From Paracholeplasma morum (GTDB taxonomy: Bacteria > Bacillota_I > Bacilli_A > Acholeplasmatales > UBA5453), in assembly GCF_016907055.1 (NCBI RefSeq), contig NZ_JAFBBG010000002.1:1-64000 (forward strand): 64,000 bases of DNA, given 5' to 3'. Of the stretch, positions 44,404-52,451 are shown piece after piece (within the stretch, counting starts at the first letter, position 1; each line of letters begins with the position of its first letter). The notes under the pieces were generated by a model, which saw only the letters and a list, made by a program, of their open reading frames with translations, was not told the DNA's origin and did not search any database. A program made the translations under genes and the position numbers.

Positions 44404-45150
44404 ATGTTTGTAACTAAAAGATTCATTAATAGACTAAAGAATTACCTTGTTTCTATTGATCTTGAATTAACCAATTCATTAACAAAGAACGATTTAAAAG
44501 AAAGAACTCATGATCTGTTGCCACTTGCATCCAATGCGACCGATGTTAACAGACTAGCTGTTGATTTTCGTTATTTTAGTGCTAGGTTCAGACGAATCAT
44601 GAAGGTACTTAATGAGCCTCATTACAAAATCTATCAAGACACTACTGCTTCAGATCTCATTAAGTTTACATCTGAGAACGAATCCATAGGTTCCATTGTG
44701 ATAACGAATTTCATCGAAAGAAGATTTAGACATTATCAGCTATTTTACAGTGAACCAAGAAGAGTTATTTCTATTAAACCTTCCAAGAGCTACTTTAGTT
44801 TATCTGAATACGCGGTATACAAAGTCAAGAATACCATCTTCGGGTTTGATGTTTATCAAAACAATGAATTACGATACAGTTATAAATATAGTTCAAAAAA
44901 GAATAACGTCACTTTTTCTACAAAAGGAACGCTTTTAATCGAAAAGATGGATGATACTTATTACATAAAAGATTCCACTCGTTTTGATGATCAAACACTA
45001 GGTAGTTTTACGATAAAAACGCATTTAAGCCCAGGCTTTAGTTTTTCAAAAGTCTATACAAACGAGCAAGAGGAACTTGTAACTATCATTGCTTTAGGGG
45101 CGAATCTATCGATAAATGCTAAAGAAATACAAAAAAACGCTGCTGCATAA
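44404..45150 (+). CDS. Hypothetical protein, 248 aa
   Basis: I do not recognise a family. There is no signal peptide or TM segment. The N-terminal ~75 residues are helical and charged (LKNYLVSIDLELTNSLTKNDL), and residues about 105-240 have many aromatic and beta-branched residues, suggesting a beta-sandwich or barrel. It follows the flavoprotein by 19 bp with a good RBS (AAAGGAGAAAAGCG) and ends at a shared bidirectional terminator, so it is probably co-transcribed with the reductase. Confidence 0.75.
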   Translation: MFVTKRFINRLKNYLVSIDLELTNSLTKNDLKERTHDLLPLASNATDVNRLAVDFRYFSARFRRIMKVLNEPHYKIYQDTTASDLIKFTSENESIGSIVITNFIERRFRHYQLFYSEPRRVISIKPSKSYFSLSEYAVYKVKNTIFGFDVYQNNELRYSYKYSSKKNNVTFSTKGTLLIEKMDDTYYIKDSTRFDDQTLGSFTIKTHLSPGFSFSKVYTNEQEELVTIIALGANLSINAKEIQKNAAA

Positions 45151-45153
45151 TAA

Positions 45154-45180
45154 AAGCATTGCCGATTTCGGCAATGCTTA
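45154..45180. terminator. Bidirectional terminator between convergent genes
   Basis: The hairpin AAGCATTGCCGA-ttt-CGGCAATGCTT has a T run on the plus side and an A/T-rich stretch on the other. The minus-strand neighbour's TAA stop is inside the hairpin. Confidence 0.85.
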
Positions 45181-45510
45181 TTTTTTCTTAATAATGTCTA
45201 TGTCTTTTTTACAATGTTCACAATGATAGTGATATTGGTATGTGTGGGTAAAAATAAACGTTCCTCGTTTGATTATTTCTTCTTGAGCTATGGAAGTTTT
45301 ACTTACCAAGTGTAGTGGGTTATTGCATGTATCGCATTTAGGACTTTGATATTTGTTATATAACCAACTAATTGTGATTGCTAAACTCAAAAAAAATATA
45401 AACACAAATGCTATTGTTAAAATATGATTTTCCAATGCTTTATAGGATACATATCCCCCCAAAGGCGATAGTATAGTGATTCCACCAAAAAAACTAATTA
45501 TTCTGTTCAT
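45178..45510 (-). CDS. Small membrane protein with zinc-ribbon-like Cys pairs
   Basis: A 110-aa protein with two hydrophobic segments (about 5-20 and 30-50), then a soluble tail with CDTC (about 60-63) and CEHC (about 97-100). The two C-x2-C pairs 33 residues apart suggest a zinc ribbon or other metal site in the cytoplasm. I recognise no family. It is convergent with the 248-aa gene. The ~210-bp gap upstream (45511-45718) is AT-rich and I see nothing definite in it. Confidence 0.65.
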   Translation of the reverse strand: MNRIISFFGGITILSPLGGYVSYKALENHILTIAFVFIFFLSLAITISWLYNKYQSPKCDTCNNPLHLVSKTSIAQEEIIKRGTFIFTHTYQYHYHCEHCKKDIDIIKKK

Positions 45511-45718
45511 TATTACACCTCGACATTCAGAAATACCTCAATGATTTTATCACATCAATATAATATGTCAACAGTTATTACAATTATAGTATATCACACG
45601 ATAAAACGTTTCACTAGGGTTTTAAATTGATTTTGCATTTCCGAACAATTATCAATTCAATTATCTTTATTATTGAAAAATTATAAAAATCAAACTTTAG
45701 GGTTTGACACTCATTATT

Positions 45719-46162
45719 TTAATGCGTATCTTCTCCTCTACGATAATCTATGAGCAAAATAGCCAAACAACCAACGAAAACCCCATACACGTCAATGATG
45801 ACATCTCGTAATTCTTTTGACCTTCCAACACTAAATCCTTGAATGGTTTCGTCTGTAATTGCCGTAATTAATCCATGAATGATCGAAAAGTATGTAAACG
45901 GTTTCATTTTTAGTGTTTTATACATCTGAAACCAGATAGTTGCTGAGATCGCAAATATACTAAAATGCGCTGTTTTTCTTACTAGAAAACTCAAAGTCCC
46001 CTTATCAATATGGATATTAATGACACCTAAAACCTTACTCAGAAAATCAACAATGAAGTTACTTTCCGTACTTGAGGTAGATGCATTCATCATTGAATGT
46101 CCGAATATGATTAAGTTACATAACAGACCTAAGAAAATCCAAATATATCTTTTATTCCTCAT
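45719..46162 (-). CDS. VanZ-like family membrane protein
   Basis: A 147-aa membrane protein with about four TM segments. The VanZ-like pattern is visible: KTAHFSIFAISATIWFQM near residue 60, then ITDETIQGFSVGRSKELRDVIIDVYGVFVGCLAI near the C-terminus (E-x2-Q-x2-x-x-R and D-x3-D-x2-G). VanZ proteins confer low-level teicoplanin resistance in one context, but most family members have no known role. A cell-wall role is doubtful in a wall-less organism. I chose ATG 46160-46162, which overlaps the upstream dehydrogenase end by 11 bp. Confidence 0.85.
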   Translation of the reverse strand: MRNKRYIWIFLGLLCNLIIFGHSMMNASTSSTESNFIVDFLSKVLGVINIHIDKGTLSFLVRKTAHFSIFAISATIWFQMYKTLKMKPFTYFSIIHGLITAITDETIQGFSVGRSKELRDVIIDVYGVFVGCLAILLIDYRRGEDTH

Positions 46163-47264
46163 TTTCAAATCCAAACCTAAAGTCGATGTTTAATTTATCT
46201 CTCACTTCAAACAAATCTTTTTTTATAGCATCTGTTACTAAAATACCTTCTTTGAGTACTGTTTGTGAAGCTAGGTACTCTTTTTCTCCAGCAGTATAAA
46301 TTCGCGTTTGATTTTTTGCGAGTGTAGAATCTCTTAGAGATCTAAGTATATTGCCTGTTGTAGTCTTAAATGCGTCTAATCCCATGAAGAACTCTGGGTT
46401 AATCGCAATAAAGAAATGTCCAACAGGGATTGGTTTTGGTTTCCCCTCTTCAGTAATGCCTGAAAGCATATGTAAGAATGCGCCACTTTGTAGGGCACTA
46501 GATAGTATTTCTACTACGGTCGCGTACCCATAACCTTTATATCCGGCATGTTCTTCACCTATGCCACCAAGTGGCGCGAGAGCCGCTTCATTCTTTACAA
46601 GCATTTCAAGGATTTTCTCACTATCTGTAAGGCTATTACCCTCTCTATCAATGACTAATCCTTCTGGGGTATTTTTATGATTTTTTGCATAATATTCAAT
46701 TCTTCCTCTTTGAATGACCGAGGTTGCACAGTCTAAAACAAAAGGAAATGGTTCGTCAGAAGGCATGCCAAACGTAAGTGGATTTGTCCCCAACATATTT
46801 GAAACACCAAACGTAGGCGCTATCGCTGGTCTAGCGTTAGTGCCAGTAATCCCTATAAGGCCTTCTTTGGTAGCCATAGTGGCGTAATAACCTGCAATAC
46901 CATAATGGGTAGAATTTCTAACTGTAACCATTCCTATGCCTAATTGCTTCGCTTTGGTGATGGCCATTTCCATGGCTCTTTTTGAAACAACCATCCCCAT
47001 TCCGTTATGGCCATCTAATACGGCTGTGGTTGGTGTATCTCTTAAAACTTCTATTTTAGTTTCAGGACTTTGAATGTGGTTGATAATTCGATCAATATAA
47101 AAAGGTTTAAACCGGTTAATCCCATGAGACGGAATGCCTCTGATGTCGCTTTCGACAATTACATCTGCACAAACTTTTGAATCTTCTTCATCTAAGCCAA
47201 CTTTTAAAAAAGCCAACTCCATAAAGCGTCTAATCTCTTCTGTCGTTACTCTGTTATTTCTCAT
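46152..47264 (-). CDS. Malate/L-lactate dehydrogenase family (Ldh_2) oxidoreductase
   Basis: NAD(P)-dependent 2-hydroxyacid dehydrogenase of the Ldh_2 family (MdH, AllD, DlgD, ComC type), unrelated to classical LDH/MDH. Signatures are IRGIPSHGINRF near residue 45 (catalytic His), NSTHYGIAGYYATMA (about 118-132) and the cofactor region LGTNPLTFGMPS (about 160-171). 370 aa is slightly longer than the usual 330-350. The substrate (malate, lactate, ureidoglycolate or a keto-gulonate relative) cannot be decided by eye. The RBS is GAGGGAGAACTC. It overlaps the VanZ-like gene. Confidence 0.88.
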   Translation of the reverse strand: MRNNRVTTEEIRRFMELAFLKVGLDEEDSKVCADVIVESDIRGIPSHGINRFKPFYIDRIINHIQSPETKIEVLRDTPTTAVLDGHNGMGMVVSKRAMEMAITKAKQLGIGMVTVRNSTHYGIAGYYATMATKEGLIGITGTNARPAIAPTFGVSNMLGTNPLTFGMPSDEPFPFVLDCATSVIQRGRIEYYAKNHKNTPEGLVIDREGNSLTDSEKILEMLVKNEAALAPLGGIGEEHAGYKGYGYATVVEILSSALQSGAFLHMLSGITEEGKPKPIPVGHFFIAINPEFFMGLDAFKTTTGNILRSLRDSTLAKNQTRIYTAGEKEYLASQTVLKEGILVTDAIKKDLFEVRDKLNIDFRFGFENEE

Positions 47265-47348
47265 GAGTTCTCCCTCAATTCTTTATTTTCCGACATGATT
47301 CCTTACTAGTATTTTACCCTTAATACATCTAAACGTAAAGATGATAAA

Positions 47349-47368
47349 AGCCACTAAAAAGTGGCTTA
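47349..47368. terminator. Intrinsic terminator after the IMPase-like gene
   Basis: The hairpin AAGCCACT-TTTT-AGTGGCTT lies at the stop of the IMPase-like gene, with a T-rich stretch after it on the minus strand. Confidence 0.7.
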
Positions 47369-48142
47369 TTTGCTAATGACTTCGAGTATTTCGTTTTTTA
47401 ATTTATTAGTCTTAGTTATAAACAAATGAGAATCTCCAAGTTGATACTCTAATCCTTTTTCATTAAACAAAAAGGCTTGAGCTTCTTTAGCAAGTAATAC
47501 GCCTGGTGCTAAATCCCAAAGATTCTTGATATTCGAATAGAAAACCGTAAATACACCTGTTGATACATACATTAGTTCTAACCCAATACTACCTAACATT
47601 CGCAGTTTAAAGTGTTTATCAATCGCATGATTTAGTAGAATCGTATAATACTTCTTTTCCGTACTTCTAATTGTGTAACCAACCATCGATAACATATCAT
47701 TTTGTCTTTCAAAAAGACTATCTACATAATACCTTTTGTCATTTAAGTAAGCGCCCTGACCTTTAATCGCATAGTATAACTTTTCTTCACTAGGGTAGTA
47801 GATAACGCTCAGTGCAATATCATCCCGATCATAAAGGGCCACTTGCATCACAAACAGATTTAAAGATACCCCATAATTGCTGGTTCCATCAATCGGATCA
47901 ATAATCCAGGTTCGATTCTTAAGTTCTGCTTTACTATGAAATTCTTCACTTAAAAAGGTATCTTTTGGGAATACCTCAAGAATTGCTTTTATGAGATTTG
48001 ATTCAATATATAGGTCAGAAGATGTGACCATATCTTCTGGACCTTTAAACTTGATGTCTTTGGTTTGTTTGAGCGTATCTTGATAGAGTTTGGGTAAGAC
48101 TTCTTTAAGTAGGTTGAGTTCTTTAGTATACATGTTATTCAT
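47366..48142 (-). CDS. Inositol monophosphatase family protein
   Basis: Mg2+-dependent phosphatase of the SuhB/IMPase fold. The metal-site motifs [13 protein letters not shown] (about residues 77-89) and [14 protein letters not shown] near residue 212 are complete, and EEFHSK supplies the preceding Glu. 258 aa is normal. Substrates in the family include inositol phosphates, PAP and fructose-1,6-bisphosphate; a lipid- or sugar-phosphate role cannot be chosen from sequence. The start overlaps the DUF2130 stop by about 8 bp. Confidence 0.9.
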   Translation of the reverse strand: MNNMYTKELNLLKEVLPKLYQDTLKQTKDIKFKGPEDMVTSSDLYIESNLIKAILEVFPKDTFLSEEFHSKAELKNRTWIIDPIDGTSNYGVSLNLFVMQVALYDRDDIALSVIYYPSEEKLYYAIKGQGAYLNDKRYYVDSLFERQNDMLSMVGYTIRSTEKKYYTILLNHAIDKHFKLRMLGSIGLELMYVSTGVFTVFYSNIKNLWDLAPGVLLAKEAQAFLFNEKGLEYQLGDSHLFITKTNKLKNEILEVISK

Positions 48143-49427
48143 CTTTCAAAGCATCAAACTTTTCTTTCATTGTAGGGTTGTTTCTAACGAGTTTTTTAAC
48201 GGTTAGATTTTCTGCCTTATCATTTGCTAGTCTTAAGTTATTTTCACTAGATAACAAGGCTTCTTTGGTCTTTTGAAGTTGGCTGATTGTATTATCAATA
48301 CCTTTTATCGCATCACTGAATTTTCTACTTGCGAGTTCGTAGTTTCTAGAGAATGCTTCTTTGAATTTATCTAAGTCTTCTTCAAAGGTAGTGATATCAA
48401 TGTTTTGTTTTCTCATCAAAGCCGCTTCTTGTTTATATTTCAACGCATTCATCGATGCATTTCTAAGTAATGTAATAATCGGGATGAAGAACTGTGGTCT
48501 AATCACATACATTTTAGCGTATAAATGTGACATATCAACAATGCCGTTATTATATAAGTCAGAATCCCCTTCTAGTAGGGATACCAATACAGCATACTCA
48601 CATTTCTTTTCGGTTCTATCTTTATCAAGTTCTTTTAAGAAGTGTTCGTTTTTCTTCTTGGTTGCAGTTTCATCGGCTTCGTTTTTCATCTCAAACATAA
48701 TAGAGATAATTTCAATGCCTTCATCATCGTACTCACGGTAAATATAATCCCCTTTAGAGCCTGATTGGGCATCGTTGTCTTTGCCAAAGGTTGCCTTAGG
48801 AAATGCAAGTGATCTTAAGCGATTAAACTCATTCTCACAGTGTTGTTCAAGGGATTCACCAATCATCTTAGTGGATTGTTTGGCTTTAAAATCTTTATAA
48901 AAAGCAATCGTTTCATCTTTTTGTTTGAGTTTCTCATCATAGCTTAATCTAAGTGAGTTTTTCTCAAGTTCTGCTTGTTTTTGTTCAAGTTCGATTTTGT
49001 TTTTGAGATTAATCAGTTCTTGTTCTTTCGAATATAACAATGCTTGAGCTTCTAACTCTTTAGTCTTGGCTTGATTTTCTAACAAAGCCTTAAGTTCTAA
49101 AATGGTTTTCTCTTGATTGGAAAGCTTTTCTTTTAAAGAAGACTCTGCAGACATAACCGCCATCTTTTTCTCATTATCAACCAATTCAAGTTTTTGCTTG
49201 AGATTAGATAGTTCCATTTCCTTACGAGATAACGTTTCACTCAATTCTGACTTAACCTTGTTTTTCGCAAGTTCAATGTCTTTTTCTGATGCGATTTTCA
49301 ACGCTTCAAGTCGTTCATGTAGATCTTTTTGATATTCTTTGTCTTTGATTTGTTTAACAATATCTAAGTAGCTAGACTCGTCAATCGTAAACTCTTTTCC
49401 ACAGTGGGGACACTTAATTTGGTTCAT
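48135..49427 (-). CDS. DUF2130 family coiled-coil protein
   Basis: A 430-aa protein of the DUF2130 family. The N-terminus holds a CPHCGKEF zinc-like motif (residues 6-13), then a long charged coiled coil of about 150 residues (about 30-180), and a C-terminal globular domain (about 190-340) with [13 protein letters not shown] and [18 protein letters not shown], which resembles a RmuC/PD-(D/E)xK nuclease-like core (E-x-K). Function is unknown; a DNA-related role is suggested by the fold type. I chose ATG 49425-49427 because AGGAGTG lies upstream at good spacing; the track of the longer frame uses a GTG within the RBS. Confidence 0.88.
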   Translation of the reverse strand: MNQIKCPHCGKEFTIDESSYLDIVKQIKDKEYQKDLHERLEALKIASEKDIELAKNKVKSELSETLSRKEMELSNLKQKLELVDNEKKMAVMSAESSLKEKLSNQEKTILELKALLENQAKTKELEAQALLYSKEQELINLKNKIELEQKQAELEKNSLRLSYDEKLKQKDETIAFYKDFKAKQSTKMIGESLEQHCENEFNRLRSLAFPKATFGKDNDAQSGSKGDYIYREYDDEGIEIISIMFEMKNEADETATKKKNEHFLKELDKDRTEKKCEYAVLVSLLEGDSDLYNNGIVDMSHLYAKMYVIRPQFFIPIITLLRNASMNALKYKQEAALMRKQNIDITTFEEDLDKFKEAFSRNYELASRKFSDAIKGIDNTISQLQKTKEALLSSENNLRLANDKAENLTVKKLVRNNPTMKEKFDALKDE

Positions 49428-49536
49428 ATAAGTCACTCCTTTTTCACTAATTTCATTATACTATATTTTCGTAAGAATAGGTGAACAAGTCCCCCTTACT
49501 AAACCTTATTAATGTACCCCTCAAGTCAAAGACACA

Positions 49537-49572
49537 ATAAAAAATACCATTTTGGCTAGCTAAAGTGGTATT
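49537..49572 (-). terminator. Intrinsic terminator after glf
   Basis: The hairpin AATACCACTTT-agctagcc-AAAATGGTATT with one mismatch and a T run on the minus strand ends the glycan operon. Confidence 0.75.
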
Positions 49573-49626
49573 CATTATTATTGAATGTGTGGTTATATTC
49601 TTAACTTGCTTAATAATTTGTTGGTA

Positions 49627-50727
49627 TTAATCAAACTCATCTTTAACGAATTTTAAAGCATTTTCAACAACAATATGCATGTCATAGTACTTATAATCTG
49701 CTAATCTGCCTCCAAAATAATGGTTCGGATAATGCTTCTTAAGTTCATTATAAGAGGCTAATATTCCGTTATTTATCTCATCGTTAATCGGATAAAATGC
49801 TTCTTTACTAAGTTCCCAGTTTTCTGGATATTCTTTGGTAATTATCGTCTTATTCGATTTTGCAGAATCAAAGTGTTTATGTTCAATAATTCTTGTATAA
49901 GGCACTGACACATCGGTATAGTTAATAACAGCATTGCCTTGGTAGTTTTCACTATCAAGAGTTTCTGTCTCAAACCTTAGTGAACGATAACCTAGCACCC
50001 CTAAAGCATAATCAAAGAACTGGTCGATTGGACCTGTGTAAACCACTTTTTTTGCAATCGAGTCGAAATAGGCTCGATTCTCATAATAATCTGTTGAGAG
50101 TTTAACCTCAACATTTTCCAACATTTTCTCAATGATGGTTGTGTATCCCCCTTCAGGAATACCTTGGTAAAGATCATTGAAATAGTTATTGTCATAGGTA
50201 AATCTCACTGGTAATCTTTTGATGATGAATGCAGGTAATGAAGTACAAGGTCTTCCCCATTGTTTTTCTGTATACCCTTTGATTAAGGTTTCATAAATCT
50301 CAATACCAACCAAGTTGATCGCTTGTTCTTCTAAATTAGCAGGATCCTGTTTGTGGTATTGTTTAATTTGAGAGTTGATCATAGCTTTGGCTTCATCGGG
50401 TGTTTTTGTCCCCCATAATTGGTAAAAGGTATTCATGTTGAAAGGTAAATTATATACCTTATCTTTATAGACCGCTAATGGCGAATTAATGAAGGGTTTG
50501 AATGTGGAAAACTGATTCATATATTCCCATACCTCTTTATTAGAAGTGTGGAAAATATGTGCACCATATTTATGGACATTTATGCCTTCTTGTTTTTCTG
50601 TATATATATTTCCTGCAATGTGTGATCTTTTCTCAATCACCAATACTTTTTTTCCTCTTTTTGCTGCTTCATATGCAACAATGGACCCATAAAGACCGGC
50701 TCCAACAATTAGATAATCATATAACAT
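49627..50727 (-). CDS. glf: UDP-galactopyranose mutase
   Basis: FAD enzyme that converts UDP-galactopyranose to UDP-galactofuranose for surface glycans. The FAD motif IVGAGLYGSIVAYEAAKRG (about residues 7-25), YGAHIFHTSNKEVWEY (about 55-70), KQWGRPCTSLP and the C-terminal GGRLADYKYYDMH are all typical. 366 aa is full length. It is last in the glycan block, 45 bp after the GT2 gene. Galactofuranose on surface lipids or polysaccharide is the likely product; free-living Mollicutes are known to carry galactofuranose glycans. Confidence 0.97.
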   Translation of the reverse strand: MLYDYLIVGAGLYGSIVAYEAAKRGKKVLVIEKRSHIAGNIYTEKQEGINVHKYGAHIFHTSNKEVWEYMNQFSTFKPFINSPLAVYKDKVYNLPFNMNTFYQLWGTKTPDEAKAMINSQIKQYHKQDPANLEEQAINLVGIEIYETLIKGYTEKQWGRPCTSLPAFIIKRLPVRFTYDNNYFNDLYQGIPEGGYTTIIEKMLENVEVKLSTDYYENRAYFDSIAKKVVYTGPIDQFFDYALGVLGYRSLRFETETLDSENYQGNAVINYTDVSVPYTRIIEHKHFDSAKSNKTIITKEYPENWELSKEAFYPINDEINNGILASYNELKKHYPNHYFGGRLADYKYYDMHIVVENALKFVKDEFD

Positions 50728-50772
50728 CCTTATGCCTCCCCTATAAACGGAAAAACAGATTCATAGAATCTG

Positions 50773-51801
50773 TTATCCTAATTTGACTTTCTTTGCTAAA
50801 TACAAGTACCCTTTTATCATTACAAATCGTCTAATTCGCCAAGGTAAAAAGTTGACAAGAGTATTGTTTGAACGATATCTGAGGAACCTATATAGTCTTA
50901 AATCATCTTTCTTAATTTTTTTCCAGAGTTGTTTCAAGTCTTGTTTTCTTTCTTTTTCTTTACCTGATATCGTAAACATTTGCGTAATAATCATGATGGA
51001 TGATAAGTAATGTTTGAAATAACTTCGTAGTCCTTTTGGTAATTTACTAATTTGACTGTACGAATAGGCAGAATAAATGACTTCATAAACTCTGATTTGT
51101 TGTTTATAACGTCTGGATATGTTATTTAATGTAACCGATTGGTCAGCTCTCCCAATAAAATATCTATAAAGCGGAATATTCATGTAGAATACATTTTTCA
51201 CAAAAGGTAATGGCAAATAAGCCACTATATTATCTACATAGAAAGTATGTTCCGGTAATTCGAGCCCAATCTCTCTTAAAAGGGCTGTTCTAAACACCAA
51301 TGCGTGCATTAACAGTGTTTTAGAGTATTTGAATTTCTTTTTCAACTTATCCCAATTGAAAACAACATTTTCTTTGAAGTTTTCGCTGTAGTCTCTGACA
51401 AATTGAGTGTTATCCTCAACATGTTCATAGACGAAATTGGTAATGTATAAATCTATATTTATTTGGTTATGGTGGTGGATTTTGAGTTGTTCTACAAACT
51501 TTAGGAGGGATGACTTATCTAACCAGTCATCTGAATCCACCACCTTAAAATATAGTCCTGTTGCATTTTTTAATCCAGCATTTACGCCAGATCCATGGCC
51601 ACCATTAGGTTTATCGATCACTTTAACAGTGTTTGGATAATACTTTTCATACATAGTGGCTATTTCAAGTGTTTTGTCAGTCGAACCATCATTAACAATA
51701 ATGATTTCACAGTCGTCTTTTATGACCAGTAAGGACTCAACGGCAGTATGTAAATAATCCTGTGAGTTATAGGATGGTACGACAAATGTAATAAGCTTCA
51801 T
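50773..51801 (-). CDS. Family 2 glycosyltransferase
   Basis: GT-A glycosyltransferase: FVVPSYNSQDYLHTAVESLL (residues 5-24), IIIVNDGSTDKT (about 34-45) and the nucleotide-metal motif FKVVDSDDWLD (DxD, about 85-95). 342 aa. No TM segment is seen, but a basic C-terminus could bind the membrane. It lies 17 bp after the GtrA-like gene and before glf, so it probably adds galactofuranose or another sugar to a surface glycan or glycolipid; the acceptor is unknown. Confidence 0.93.
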   Translation of the reverse strand: MKLITFVVPSYNSQDYLHTAVESLLVIKDDCEIIIVNDGSTDKTLEIATMYEKYYPNTVKVIDKPNGGHGSGVNAGLKNATGLYFKVVDSDDWLDKSSLLKFVEQLKIHHHNQINIDLYITNFVYEHVEDNTQFVRDYSENFKENVVFNWDKLKKKFKYSKTLLMHALVFRTALLREIGLELPEHTFYVDNIVAYLPLPFVKNVFYMNIPLYRYFIGRADQSVTLNNISRRYKQQIRVYEVIYSAYSYSQISKLPKGLRSYFKHYLSSIMIITQMFTISGKEKERKQDLKQLWKKIKKDDLRLYRFLRYRSNNTLVNFLPWRIRRFVMIKGYLYLAKKVKLG

Positions 51802-51818
51802 AAAATTCCTCTGTTTTT

Positions 51819-52451
51819 CTAAACCGTTTCTTTTCTTTGTTTAAAGATAACTTTAAATATTGGAAAGAATACCCAGAATGATATTGCAGAGTTGATAATC
51901 ATCGTGATGACATCTGCAATCACTTCACCTGTTGCATTCCATCCCCATGTAGTAATGAGTAGTTCATAGATTGGTGCTTTGTACAATCCTTGTAGGGCTG
52001 CTGCTGCAATTGTGATTACTAAGTAAGCAATGAAGTACCACATAGCTGCAATCCATGGATTGGTATTGGATTTAAATGTAATGTTTCTTTGTGCAAAGAA
52101 ATTGATAACTTGTGCAATCCCAATAGTGATTTGGACTGAAAGGAAATATGCCAATCCCCCGCCACCACCAGCAGCTAACAAGCCAGGTGCGTAGTCGAAT
52201 ATATAATAAGGAGAACCATCGAAGTTTTTACCTACTTGCCAAATTCTAAAACTAGTAGAAATTAGATTAGTCTGTTGTAAGATTTCTTTAAATACTGGCA
52301 TTAAAACCAATTGCAGAACTGTTACACCATTACTAAGCATGAAGAATACTAGGAATTGTGCAATACTAGGATGCTTTTCTTTAAATGAAGTCCAAATATT
52401 TTTGATGCGTTGTCCAAATTTAGACAACTTACTTTTTGATTCTTTTCCCAT
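51819..52451 (-). CDS. GtrA-like membrane protein
   Basis: A 210-aa membrane protein with four TM segments (about 28-47, 98-115, 132-152, 180-200) and basic ends. The family mark is VINFFAQRNITFKSN, close to the GtrA motif F-x-x-x-R-x-W/F-x-F. GtrA-type proteins are thought to flip undecaprenyl-linked sugars or to help the glycosyltransferase in O-antigen modification. It is longer than the usual ~120-150 aa because of an N-terminal basic region and a large loop with a GGGGG stretch. It starts on the stop of the GH3 gene (TAATG) and precedes GT2. Confidence 0.82.
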   Translation of the reverse strand: MGKESKSKLSKFGQRIKNIWTSFKEKHPSIAQFLVFFMLSNGVTVLQLVLMPVFKEILQQTNLISTSFRIWQVGKNFDGSPYYIFDYAPGLLAAGGGGGLAYFLSVQITIGIAQVINFFAQRNITFKSNTNPWIAAMWYFIAYLVITIAAAALQGLYKAPIYELLITTWGWNATGEVIADVITMIINSAISFWVFFPIFKVIFKQRKETV